DNA of 64,000 nucleotides from an uncultured Rikenella sp. (GTDB lineage Bacteria; Bacteroidota; Bacteroidia; Bacteroidales; Rikenellaceae), in contig CAJTNK010000002.1 in NCBI GenBank assembly GCA_910577885.1, forward strand, positions 22,364 through 86,363, written 5' to 3'. This document shows positions 1 to 7,781 of the stretch, piece by piece. Positions within the stretch are counted from its first letter, which is position 1. Every line of letters begins with the position of its first letter. The notes under the pieces were generated by a model. That model had not been told where the DNA came from. It saw only the letters and a program-made list of their open reading frames with translations, and did no database searches. Position numbers and translations under genes: made by a program.

Positions 1-2222
1 ACGCCGTCTTCGACGGGGATACCTTTGAGTTCGGCATCGACTACGGCAAGGCGTGGACAAAGTATACCGGTTATCTGCCCGACGAACGGACACGGCAGTG
101 GGTGCTGGAGTTCTTCAGCAGCTGCCGCCGGTACCACCTCGCCGACTCCTCGCTGGAGCGCATCTACGTTTCCAAGCCCAAGCTGGAGGCGACTGCCGGA
201 GAAGCCGCCGGATACGAGTTCACTTTCGCCTACTCCCATCAGTCCCGCTATCTGAATATCGCCCGCGACGAGCTGCCCGAACAGCTGGAGATCGTCGGGC
301 CGGGTGCCGAACTTTTTTTTTTGACGCCCCGGCTGAATGAGTTTCCGCTGCTCGACCCGGAGAACGACGTGCTGATTCCTGCCCAGTACGCCTACTCCGG
401 CCGATGGGGCGTGATCCCCGCCTCGGCCCTCGGCGGCGGCACGGGCGGCGGGGGAGACGTCGTGACCGGTACCACCCCGATCCGCGTCGATCGTACCAAC
501 CGTATCGCCCGCATCTCGCACGAGCCGCCGACGCTTCCCGACCCCGAACGTTTCAACCGCTACGGCAACGCCGACGAGTGGGGCCATATCGTCGAGGACT
601 ACCACCCCCACGGCGGCCGGGCCGATCTCGATTTTGTCGCACAGGACATCGCCGGGTGCGAGGTGTCGCTGACCGGCCCGATCGGGCATCCCGAGTATGT
701 GCCGGGAGTGTTCGGCAGCGCATGGGGTGGCACCCCGGAGGGCGACTTCTGGTTCCGGACGATCGGCGCCCGGGACGGCATCACCACCACCGAGCTCATT
801 TATAACCGGCAGTCGGTCGAGGGAAACGTCAAGTACTTCACCGACGGCATCGGCATCGAGCGGGTGAGCGACACCGCCCGGCTCGTCGATAACGCCGGTC
901 GGTCGCTGCGGACGCAGCACGACGTGCAGCTCGTCACCTCCATCGGCCCCGGCATGTACCACATCGTGCAGAAGAGCTACGACGGCGACGATCGCGTTCC
1001 GTTTCGGACGGACGACCTGCTGGTGGGCTACTTCCGCCACGACGGCGTGCTGCCCACCGCCACCTACCTGCGCGTGGTCTCCACCTTCGGCCCCGGCGAG
1101 GGGTTCACCGCCCGCCTCGTGCAGGGCGCACCGCCCCGGCCCCACATGGTACTCGCCCGTCGAGGCAACTACAGCGACCCCGCCCGGCAGAATTCCGTCT
1201 ACGTGGACGGGAAAACCGGCAAGATGGTCTTTCTGCGGGGCGTAAACGACACCGCCCTGCGTCCCTACAACACCGCTGCGCAGATCGGGTATATCGGCGA
1301 CGTGGTCGATGGCGACTTCCCCGATATCGCGCCGGAAGAGGTCGGCCTCTACACGCAGAATATCCGCGCCAAGGGCGACTTCGTCCTGCGCAACGGCAAG
1401 GACGTCGCCACCGAGTTCTCGGTGACCGCCGGCCGGATCGAGTCGGCCGTGTCGAGCATCGAGACCCTCGACGGACGCGTTACGCAGGAGGTTTCGCAGC
1501 TGACGCAGACCGCCTCCGACATCTCGCTCTCGGTGAGCAATCTCTCTACAGACCTGAACAACCGAATCGACATGGCCGAGTCGCGGATTACCCTCAATGC
1601 GCAGGGCATCGAGCAGAAGGTGGGGTTGAACGGTGTGATCTCGGCCATCAACCAGAGCGCCGAGGAGGTGAAGATCGAGGCGAACCGCATCCGGCTGATC
1701 GGCGAGACAACCTTGGACGGTATCGTGAACCTGAACGGCACCGTCAAGGCCGAGTACATCGACGTGGAGAACCTGACCGTGCGGAAGTTACGGACGAAAG
1801 AGAGCGGTACCCGGATCGAGATCGACGATCAAACACAGCAGATACGTGCCGTGGATTACCGGGATCGTGAAGTCTTCGAACTGTCCGGGTTCAATTGGAA
1901 CGAACTCCCGTCGATGGCGTTTTACGATGAATACGACGGTGATTATTCCCGAATGACTAAAAACGGATTCTATGTCTGCAAAGGTAGCGGGAATCCATAT
2001 GTTTCCGCCACGGCGATCCTGACGGATCGTTTCGTCATTGTCAAATTGCCGGGAGGTGAGGATATGGGTAAAATGGGATGCGCGGACGGACTTGCTTTCC
2101 TTCAATTGAAAGCACCCCAAACGCTCGTCACTTTTTCCGGCCTCCAGTCGAAATCCGGCGTCGACGGGAACTGGAAACCGCTCTATATCGACATCGACAC
2201 CGGAGACGTACGAACTGCCTGA
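1..2222 (+). CDS. Phage tail tip / minor structural protein (5' partial)
   Basis: The reading frame is open from base 3, so the gene starts before the window; at least 739 residues remain. The C-terminal third (about 440-620 of the visible protein) is rich in T, S, N and regularly spaced hydrophobics and carries sequence of the type IRLIGETTLDG and VKAEYIDVENLTVRKL. This pattern is typical of siphovirus tail-tip or receptor-binding proteins that trimerise through coiled coils and short beta-helical segments. A run of ten T at 313-322 lies within the frame and encodes L-F-F-L. The gene is followed 28 bp later by a small phage gene, which fits a tail/fibre module. The exact role (tip, spike or chaperone-bearing fibre) cannot be decided from sequence. 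Confidence 0.75.
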   Translation, partial: AVFDGDTFEFGIDYGKAWTKYTGYLPDERTRQWVLEFFSSCRRYHLADSSLERIYVSKPKLEATAGEAAGYEFTFAYSHQSRYLNIARDELPEQLEIVGPGAELFFLTPRLNEFPLLDPENDVLIPAQYAYSGRWGVIPASALGGGTGGGGDVVTGTTPIRVDRTNRIARISHEPPTLPDPERFNRYGNADEWGHIVEDYHPHGGRADLDFVAQDIAGCEVSLTGPIGHPEYVPGVFGSAWGGTPEGDFWFRTIGARDGITTTELIYNRQSVEGNVKYFTDGIGIERVSDTARLVDNAGRSLRTQHDVQLVTSIGPGMYHIVQKSYDGDDRVPFRTDDLLVGYFRHDGVLPTATYLRVVSTFGPGEGFTARLVQGAPPRPHMVLARRGNYSDPARQNSVYVDGKTGKMVFLRGVNDTALRPYNTAAQIGYIGDVVDGDFPDIAPEEVGLYTQNIRAKGDFVLRNGKDVATEFSVTAGRIESAVSSIETLDGRVTQEVSQLTQTASDISLSVSNLSTDLNNRIDMAESRITLNAQGIEQKVGLNGVISAINQSAEEVKIEANRIRLIGETTLDGIVNLNGTVKAEYIDVENLTVRKLRTKESGTRIEIDDQTQQIRAVDYRDREVFELSGFNWNELPSMAFYDEYDGDYSRMTKNGFYVCKGSGNPYVSATAILTDRFVIVKLPGGEDMGKMGCADGLAFLQLKAPQTLVTFSGLQSKSGVDGNWKPLYIDIDTGDVRTA

Positions 2223-2250
2223 CGATTATTTCACTAAACCAATCCATACC

Positions 2251-2553
2251 ATGACACAACAGGAATTGCAGATCACCACCACCGCGACGGAGACCATCAC
2301 CCACGCCAATGCCGAGCGGCACGGGCGGAAGTACATCTTTACCTACAAGCGGACGAACGGCGGCTCTCCCTCCGGCATCGACCTCGCCGTCCACGCGCCG
2401 ACTCCGGACGGTAACTTCGAGCAGCTCGGCGTCGGTCAGCTGGCCAATGGCCGCCTGCTGCTCAACCTGAAAGAGGAGATCGGTGCCACGATCTACTGCG
2501 AGATCACCGCCGACATCCTCGCTATCATCGAACAGATCAAACTGCAGGCATGA
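2251..2553 (+). CDS. Hypothetical phage protein, 100 aa
   Basis: A small protein with alternating polar and hydrophobic residues, consistent with a beta-sandwich; it has no signal peptide or membrane segment. It sits between the tail-tip gene and a fibre gene, and its stop overlaps the next start as ATGA (2550-2553), so the two are probably translationally coupled. I do not recognise a family. The position suggests a tail accessory or fibre-associated protein. Confidence 0.65.
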   Translation: MTQQELQITTTATETITHANAERHGRKYIFTYKRTNGGSPSGIDLAVHAPTPDGNFEQLGVGQLANGRLLLNLKEEIGATIYCEITADILAIIEQIKLQA

Positions 2554-3233
2554 GTGCACAGGACTACACCAACGGCGCGAACCTCGCCGAAGGGGTTCGC
2601 GTCTTCGACGACCTGACCCGGTTCGAGAACTCCGGATTGGAGTGCCCGGTACTCGTGGGCGATATGGGCGGCGGCATCGGTCAGGCCCGGCTGCGTGTCC
2701 TGCGCGATGTCTTCCGCGGGCTGATCGAGGCCGACAACGCCGGGTTCCCCACCGGCGGAGCGATTTTCATCGCCCTGCAGCCCATTTTGGAACACATCGA
2801 GGAGGCCCGGATACACATCACCCCGGAGGAGCGGACGGCATGGAACGCGAAGGCCGACGCCAACGCCGTGAGCGAAGCCCTCGCCGATACGCTGAAAGCG
2901 GCGAAGGAGTATGCCGACGAACAGGCCCGGAACCTCGCAGACAGCTTCGCCGTCGCGCTGAAAACCGCCGTGGCGGAACTCAAGAACGAGATTCGCAACA
3001 CCGTCGCCACGCTCATCGACAATGCCCCCGAAGCCCTCGATACCTTGCAGGAGCTCTCCGCTGCCCTCGGCAACAACCCGAACTTCGCCACCGAGGTCGC
3101 TACAGAGCTGGGTAAGCGCGTAACGAAAGAGGCGCTGGCCGAAGAGCTCGCCAAGTATGTCCCGAAGAGCGGCGACACCACCATCGCCGGCACGCTCACC
3201 GCCACCGACTTCCGCATCCCTGAATCCGAATAA
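2550..3233 (+). CDS. Phage tail fibre-like protein
   Basis: A 227-residue protein. The middle is predicted alpha-helical and coiled-coil (about 95-165) and is followed by the motif DTLQELSAALGNNPNF, a segment repeatedly found in tail fibres of myo- and siphophages. The N-terminal 90 residues are more globular and may attach to the virion. The second prophage carries the same motif in its own fibre gene (about 12650), in an otherwise different protein. The start overlaps the preceding stop. Likely an adhesin subunit; the receptor is unknown. Confidence 0.7.
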   Translation: MSAQDYTNGANLAEGVRVFDDLTRFENSGLECPVLVGDMGGGIGQARLRVLRDVFRGLIEADNAGFPTGGAIFIALQPILEHIEEARIHITPEERTAWNAKADANAVSEALADTLKAAKEYADEQARNLADSFAVALKTAVAELKNEIRNTVATLIDNAPEALDTLQELSAALGNNPNFATEVATELGKRVTKEALAEELAKYVPKSGDTTIAGTLTATDFRIPESE

Positions 3234-3238
3234 CGACT

Positions 3239-4663
3239 ATGGCCATCACCCTGCGACAGATCATCGCCCGCAACGGCGGTACCACCGGCAGCTTTCGCGA
3301 CCAGACCGAGAACTGCCGGAACCCCGACTACTTCGCCGATCGCGACATCCGCTCGATGGCCGCGTGGGAGGGGTACCGCTACCTGCTGCGCACCGACACC
3401 GAGAGCGAGACCCAAACTCGCTATTCCGACTGGGCCTGCGACACCCCGGCCGTGAACGGCCGCAAGACTCGTGTCCGGTATACCGATTTTCGGAGCCGGA
3501 CGCGGGCCGTCTGGTCGGACGGCACCACCGACGCGTGGGGCGAGTGGTCGGACTGGCAGCAGACCACCGCCGAGACCGAAGAGGCCTTCGACGGTACGAG
3601 CTGCCCCTACCGCACCGATACCGAATCGCAGTCCGAGTCCAAGACCGAGTACAGCGGCTGGACGTGCGACACCCCGGCTGTGAACGGGCGCATGACGCGC
3701 CATCGCTACACTTATGTTCGGTACCGCTATCGCGACATCTACAGCAACGGTACCACCGGCACGTGGAGCGAATGGGAAGGATGGGTACTGACCGCCGACA
3801 TCATCGAGGAGTCGTACGATGGCACGAGCTGTCCCTACCAAACCGGCACCGGCTCGCGCCACGTTTACGGCACGTGGGCCTATACGCTCCCCACCGGCAC
3901 CGGCGCACAGGGGAGCCGCACCCGATCGCACAACCTCGTCACGTGGCCGATCTACAGCAACGGAACGACCGGGGCGGAAAGTTCCACCGCCCAGCCGAAC
4001 GAGACCGAAACGGTTACCTCCACCCGCGAAAGCCGGGGGAGCGGTTATTCCTGTTCCGGCACCTACAAACAGAACTACACGACGTACCGGAATGTCTTCA
4101 AGTTCAGCGACACGACGCAGTACTCCGCCAACTACAACGTGAACAGCGGCTCGGCCGCACAGGTGGACGGCTATTGCGGCTATACGGCTACAAAATACTA
4201 CATCTGCGGAGTGGGCGGGAACACCTTCGCCCAGTGTCCGGAATACTACTATTTCGGGATCGGCCTCTCCGCCAGCTGGCCGGGGATGAGATTCGAAGTT
4301 CCGAACAATGCCAAGGGGTGTCAGTGTCTGTGCTTCTACAAAACTACCGATACCTCCGCGCGGGTCAAGATTCAGAGCGCTCGGCTGGTGAACGTCTCCT
4401 CTCCGTTCTACCTGTCGATTCAGGAGAGATTCAGCTCCCCGCGCGACTACGTGACGATCGAGTGGAACCCGTATTACAACTCGAATGGCCCCGGTTCGAC
4501 GGCATTCGGTCAGTCGTCGCTGAACTACGCCTATTTCACGCTTGAGGTGACGTTGGTAACCGGTAAGAAATTCAACATCGAAGGCATCATCACCCGCAAC
4601 GACTACCAAGCGGGCGTCACGCCGTGGCAGACGCCCCCGCGCAACAAGAATACGCAATATTAA
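3239..4663 (+). CDS. Repeat-containing phage fibre / adhesin-like protein
   Basis: A 474-residue protein starting 5 bp after the fibre gene. Residues about 60-220 hold two tandem repeats of roughly 76 residues; each has a CDTPAVNGR segment, a run rich in R and Y, a W-x-x-W pair and the sequence DGTSCPY. The repeats keep two cysteines each, which may pair. The C-terminal part is rich in S, T, Y and N with further cysteines. Composition and place fit a secreted or virion-displayed adhesin. No enzymatic motif is visible. The W-x-x-W spacing recalls thrombospondin repeats, but the cysteine pattern does not match, so homology is not claimed. Confidence 0.6.
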   Translation: MAITLRQIIARNGGTTGSFRDQTENCRNPDYFADRDIRSMAAWEGYRYLLRTDTESETQTRYSDWACDTPAVNGRKTRVRYTDFRSRTRAVWSDGTTDAWGEWSDWQQTTAETEEAFDGTSCPYRTDTESQSESKTEYSGWTCDTPAVNGRMTRHRYTYVRYRYRDIYSNGTTGTWSEWEGWVLTADIIEESYDGTSCPYQTGTGSRHVYGTWAYTLPTGTGAQGSRTRSHNLVTWPIYSNGTTGAESSTAQPNETETVTSTRESRGSGYSCSGTYKQNYTTYRNVFKFSDTTQYSANYNVNSGSAAQVDGYCGYTATKYYICGVGGNTFAQCPEYYYFGIGLSASWPGMRFEVPNNAKGCQCLCFYKTTDTSARVKIQSARLVNVSSPFYLSIQERFSSPRDYVTIEWNPYYNSNGPGSTAFGQSSLNYAYFTLEVTLVTGKKFNIEGIITRNDYQAGVTPWQTPPRNKNTQY

Positions 4664-4672
4664 GAGTGAACT

Positions 4673-5044
4673 ATGACCGAATGGCTAACGAATATCAGTA
4701 ACCTGCTGAGTGTCCTCTCCGCCGCCGGCCTGCTGGGCGGAGGCGTGTGGATGTACCGACGCGAAAACCGACGCATCAAGCAGGCCGAAGCCGCCCGCGC
4801 CGAGGCCGACCTGAATACGCTCGCAGCACACGAATGGCGAGAAATCGCGGAAAACAGAGAAGTGAAGATTAATAAAAAGGATGAAAAGATAGAGGAACTG
4901 TACAAAGAGAATAGGGAGTGGCGCGACAAGTACAACGAACTCGAGAGCCAATTACATAGGTTGGAGGTGGAACGCATCAAGGAGCAAATCAGAATTTGCA
5001 ATAAGCCGAAGTGCGCCGACCGGGAACCGCAGTCGGGGTACTGA
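4673..5044 (+). CDS. Small membrane protein with coiled coil (holin/spanin-type)
   Basis: A 123-residue protein with one hydrophobic segment near the N-terminus (about 12-28), followed by basic residues and a long charged helix (about 35-105) with heptad-like spacing of E, K and L. The tail has a CNKPKC pair. A single membrane anchor plus a periplasmic coiled coil, placed directly before an endolysin, suggests a lysis protein such as a holin or inner-membrane spanin subunit. The family is not recognised. It starts 9 bp after the adhesin gene. Confidence 0.6.
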   Translation: MTEWLTNISNLLSVLSAAGLLGGGVWMYRRENRRIKQAEAARAEADLNTLAAHEWREIAENREVKINKKDEKIEELYKENREWRDKYNELESQLHRLEVERIKEQIRICNKPKCADREPQSGY

Positions 5045-5143
5045 TAAGAAGAAACCGTTCGATGCCTTTACCTGTCGCTGGGATATGCAAAGAAAATCGC
5101 GCTTCTTAGCAAGTAGTAACTGAGATTGAAAACAGATTTTAAC

Positions 5144-5557
5144 ATGACCTATTTTACCATCGAAGAGCTCTGCGCGTCGGACACCGCCCGCAGGCGAGGC
5201 ATCGACAACAGACCCTCTGCTACGGTGTGCGTCCGGTTGACCCAACTGATCGAGCTGCTCTTGGATCCGATCCGCGCGGTATGGGGCAGCCCGATCGCCG
5301 TCAACAGCGGCTACCGCTCGCCGGCTTTGAATAAGGCAGTGGGCGGGGTTTCGACGTCGCAGCACCTTTGGGGCGAGGCGGCGGACATCTCGGTCGGATC
5401 GCCGGCCGAAAACAAGCGGCTGTTCGACCGGATCGTCGAACTCCAAAAGGACGGCCGCATCGCCTTCGACCAGCTCATCGACGAATCCGGCTACAAGTGG
5501 ATCCACATCTCTTATCGCTCCGGGGCGAACCGGAACCAAATTCTGCACCTGAAATGA
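5144..5557 (+). CDS. Endolysin, peptidase M15 family
   Basis: A 137-residue zinc D-Ala-D-Ala carboxypeptidase/endopeptidase-like protein (Peptidase_M15_3 type) expected to cut peptidoglycan cross-links during host lysis. The fold signature is visible: SGYRSPALN around residue 55, then H74 and D81 in SQHLWGEAAD, and H121 in WIHIS, which form the metal site. I chose the ATG at 5144 over the in-frame TTG at 5126 because family members start with M-x-YFTIEELC. About 100 bp without a gene precede it. Its stop overlaps the next start as ATGA. No signal peptide is present, so release would depend on a holin. Confidence 0.85.
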   Translation: MTYFTIEELCASDTARRRGIDNRPSATVCVRLTQLIELLLDPIRAVWGSPIAVNSGYRSPALNKAVGGVSTSQHLWGEAADISVGSPAENKRLFDRIVELQKDGRIAFDQLIDESGYKWIHISYRSGANRNQILHLK

Positions 5558-6066
5558 AACGGATACCTATTTATAGTATAGTCGCGGTCGGTCTGCTATT
5601 GACCGGCTGCGCGACCTCGAAGCGGGTGCACGAAACGTTGCAGACCATGGATACGGCCACCGAGCAGGTCGACCTGCGCGCGGAATCCCGCGAGACCATC
5701 GAGGCGACCTCGCACACCGCGACCGAGTCCACCAGCGCCGAGTCCGAAGATGCTCGCCGGATCGAGCTGGAGTTCGACACGACCCAGCCGGCCGATTCAG
5801 CCACCGGCCTGCCGCCCGTCAAACGCATCACCATTACCGACCGCCGCCGGAACCGCGAGACCGATACCCACCAACAGACCACCGACACGCTCACGCAACA
5901 GACAGAGATAACATTTCAAGACAGCACCCGCCGCGAATCCCAAATCGAGAGGATCGCCGAGCGGAATACCGAAAAGAAATCCCGCCCCAGCATCCTCCCG
6001 TGGCTGCTCGTCGGAATCGTCCTCGTTGCCCTCGTCTGGGCGGCATGGAAGAGGTGGGGGAGATAA
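5554..6066 (+). CDS. Lipoprotein with C-terminal TM, u-spanin-like
   Basis: A 170-residue protein. It starts with a lipoprotein signal (MKRIPIYSIVAVGLLLTGC, lipid on C19) and ends with a hydrophobic segment at about 148-165 followed by K and R. Between them lies a hydrophilic stretch rich in T, E, R and Q. This is the layout of unimolecular spanins such as T1 gp11, which link outer and inner membranes and fuse them in the last step of lysis. The gene directly follows the endolysin with an ATGA overlap and is the last gene before a terminator. No sequence similarity to gp11 is claimed; the call rests on topology and place. Confidence 0.65.
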   Translation: MKRIPIYSIVAVGLLLTGCATSKRVHETLQTMDTATEQVDLRAESRETIEATSHTATESTSAESEDARRIELEFDTTQPADSATGLPPVKRITITDRRRNRETDTHQQTTDTLTQQTEITFQDSTRRESQIERIAERNTEKKSRPSILPWLLVGIVLVALVWAAWKRWGR

Positions 6067-6100
6067 AATATTCCCTCTTTTATTCCCTTCAAAAATCAAA

Positions 6101-6134
6101 AAGGTTGCTAATCAAACGATTAGCAACCTTTTTT
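6101..6134. terminator. Rho-independent terminator at the prophage 1 / prophage 2 junction
   Basis: A perfect 12-bp stem (6101-6112 with 6119-6130) has a 6-nt loop and is followed by a T run. It would end the lysis transcript of prophage 1. It stands immediately before the displaced tRNA-Leu 3' end, as the hairpin at 42486-42530 does before the intact tRNA, so it may once have been the tRNA terminator. Confidence 0.85.
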
Positions 6135-6155
6135 GTGCCCAGGACAAGAATTGAA
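6131..6155 (-). other. Putative attL: displaced 3' end of tRNA-Leu
   Basis: Positions 6135-6155 match the plus-strand reading of the tRNA-Leu 3' end at 42535-42555 in 19 of 21 positions, with the first 12 identical. The copy lacks the rest of the tRNA, as expected for a fragment displaced by site-specific integration. Confidence 0.7.
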
Positions 6156-6170
6156 TATTGCAATATTCAA
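6151..6170. repeat. Perfect 20-bp palindrome beside attL
   Basis: TTGAATATTGCAATATTCAA is its own reverse complement. Its central 14 bp (GAATATTGCAATAT, 6153-6166) recur at 6265-6278, just upstream of the integrase promoter. Symmetric sites repeated in this place are candidates for binding by an excisionase, integrase or regulator. Confidence 0.7.
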
Positions 6171-6276
6171 TTTTCGGTTTACGTGGCAAATTATATACAA
6201 ATACGCTGTAATTAAGTGCTTTGTAAATTTTTCTTGGAGGTGATGTAAATTTCATTTTGTTGCTGAATATTGCAAT

Positions 6277-6297
6277 ATGTTGTGCAGATGTTGTGCA
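6277..6297 (+). repeat. Direct repeats ATGTTGTGCA x2, putative integrase arm sites (left)
   Basis: Two copies of ATGTTGTGCA (6277-6286 and 6288-6297) are spaced by one helical turn (11 bp). The same paired motif in the same orientation occurs at 42457-42477 at the other end of the prophage. They lie upstream of, and overlap, the integrase promoter region. Confidence 0.65.
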
Positions 6298-6312
6298 AAG
6301 AATGTATATTTG
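6280..6312 (+). promoter_or_regulatory. Integrase promoter (Bacteroidota type)
   Basis: TATATTTG at 6305-6312 matches the TAnnTTTG -7 element of Bacteroidota sigma-A. A TTG at 6280-6282 lies 22 bp upstream as a weak -33 element. It overlaps the TGTTGTGC repeats, so binding of integrase could repress its own transcription (inference). Confidence 0.6.
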
Positions 6313-6334
6313 CATAACCGAACATTCTTTTGCT

Positions 6335-7660
6335 ATGGCGACCGTAAAAGCCTTTATCCGCACTTCTACCCGAAAAGCGACAACCGTCAATATCCGGTTC
6401 CGACTGAGTGCCGGGCGCGGTATTCAGCTGTTTCATTCCAGCGAAATCGAAGTCCCGCCCACCGTGTGGGATGACGTCCGGCAGGAAGTGAAAGCCAAGG
6501 TAGTTTTTGATAGTTCTAAACGGATCGAAATCAACCGGAGTGTTGCGGATCGGAAAAACCTCATTTTGGAGGTGTACGACGCCGTAGCAAATAAAGATGG
6601 GCTGACGTCCGGGTGGTTGGACGAACAAATTGACCGGCGATTGCATCCCGAAAAGTACACGGATGCCAGCGACAAGCAAACCTTTTTCGACGCCTTTGCC
6701 GAATTTCTGCGGGTGCATAAATACTCTCAGTGGCGGCAACGAGCTTTTCAGGTAGTGATTCGTGCCTTGCAACGCTATGAACTGTACACCCGCAAAAAAC
6801 AAGGTCCGGCCTTTGTCTTGTCGATGGATACGATCACCCCGGCCCTGTTGTCCGACTTCGAGGACTTTTTACGCAACGAATACCAGTATGCCGACCAACA
6901 CCCCAATATTTACGAAGCGGTGCCGGAAAGCAGAACACCCGTACAGCGAGGGCAAAATACGATCAATGGTATCTTAATTAAGATTCGCACGTTCTTCATT
7001 TGGGCCAATAAGGTCGGGAAGACTGCGAACAACCCGTTTCGCAACTATTCGATTGCCGAAAGCGTCTACGGCACCCCCTATTACATCACCATCGAGGAGC
7101 GAAACAAATTATACCGGACCAATCTTTCGCGACATCCTCAACTGGCCATTCAGCGGGATATTTTCGTATTCCAATGCCTTATCGGCTGCCGGGTGGGGGA
7201 CTTGTACCAAATGACCCGAAATAACGTCATAAACGACGCAATCGAGTACATCCCGCGGAAAACGAAAGAGGGACGCCCCGTAACCGTGCGTGTCCCTCTC
7301 AATGCGGTTGCGGCGGAGATATTGGACAAATACCCGTCCAATGGCGGCCCACTATTTCCATTTATGGCTCAGCAGCAGTATAACAAAGCCATCAAACGCA
7401 TCTTTCTTGCAGCGGGCTTATGTCGCCCCGTGGTGGTCATCAATCCGACCACTCGCGAGCAGGAGATAAGGCCGCTGAACGAAATAGCCTCTTCACACTT
7501 GGCGCGGCGTTGTTTTGTCGGAAACCTGTATAAGCAGGTCAAGGATCCTAATTTGGTAGGTGCCTTGTCCGGCCACGTGGACGGCTCGCGGGCTTTCGCC
7601 CGCTACCGGGAAATCGACGAAGAGATGAAACGTGACCTCGTCAAACTGCTGGAGAAATAA
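6335..7660 (+). CDS. Tyrosine recombinase / phage integrase
   Basis: A 441-residue site-specific recombinase with an N-terminal arm-binding region, a SAM-like core-binding domain (about 115-225) and the C-terminal catalytic domain. The catalytic residues are visible: R286 in CRVGDLYQM, K309, H388 with R391 in HLARR, H414 in SGHVDG, and the nucleophile Y424. I chose the ATG at 6335 rather than 6257 because the latter would place the start upstream of the promoter and inside the palindrome repeat. It reads into the prophage from attL, as expected for an integrase acting at the tRNA-Leu 3' end. It belongs to the Bacteroidota integrase type with an N-terminal Arm DNA-binding domain. Confidence 0.93.
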   Translation: MATVKAFIRTSTRKATTVNIRFRLSAGRGIQLFHSSEIEVPPTVWDDVRQEVKAKVVFDSSKRIEINRSVADRKNLILEVYDAVANKDGLTSGWLDEQIDRRLHPEKYTDASDKQTFFDAFAEFLRVHKYSQWRQRAFQVVIRALQRYELYTRKKQGPAFVLSMDTITPALLSDFEDFLRNEYQYADQHPNIYEAVPESRTPVQRGQNTINGILIKIRTFFIWANKVGKTANNPFRNYSIAESVYGTPYYITIEERNKLYRTNLSRHPQLAIQRDIFVFQCLIGCRVGDLYQMTRNNVINDAIEYIPRKTKEGRPVTVRVPLNAVAAEILDKYPSNGGPLFPFMAQQQYNKAIKRIFLAAGLCRPVVVINPTTREQEIRPLNEIASSHLARRCFVGNLYKQVKDPNLVGALSGHVDGSRAFARYREIDEEMKRDLVKLLEK

Positions 7661-7730
7661 ACAGAGGCTATCCAGTAGGTCGATTAAAAGGGGACTTTTG
7701 AGGTGAAGATTATAAATTATAGCCTTTTAG

Positions 7731-7762
7731 TTGTCGTATCCGGTCTTCTTGCCGTAATTTTG
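7731..7762 (+). promoter_or_regulatory. Promoter of the Abi gene
   Basis: TAATTTTG at 7755-7762 fits TAnnTTTG, with a TTG at 7731-7733 at 21-bp spacing. The predicted leader is about 12-15 nt, so the gene is likely expressed independently of the integrase, in the lysogen. Confidence 0.6.
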
Positions 7763-7781
7763 CAAAGAAAATCGACCTCAA

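Larger units (their letters stand above)
1..6134 (+). mobile_element. Prophage 1, right end (tail fibre and lysis genes)
   Basis: Seven plus-strand genes are packed with short gaps or ATGA overlaps and encode tail/fibre-type proteins followed by a lysis cassette. The element begins outside the window, so its own integrase and head genes cannot be seen. It stops at a strong terminator hairpin (6101-6130) directly followed by a copy of a tRNA-Leu 3' end, where the second prophage begins. The two prophages therefore look like tandem insertions at one tRNA site (inference). No gene is shared with the second prophage except a common tail-fibre motif. Confidence 0.75.

Noticed and set aside
2681..4657. 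Long minus-strand open frame (658 codons) opposite the prophage 1 fibre genes
   Set aside because: It mirrors three well-supported plus-strand genes; its sequence is rich in G, A, V and R as expected for an antisense frame of G/C-rich codons and crosses gene borders.
3239..4663. Thrombospondin type 1 repeats
   Set aside because: W-x-x-W spacing is similar but the six-cysteine pattern and CSVTC-type motif are missing.
5045..5143. Hidden small gene between the coiled-coil protein and the endolysin
   Set aside because: The 99 bp contain stops in all plus frames and no start with a protein-like continuation; the in-frame TTG at 5126 only extends the endolysin by six residues.
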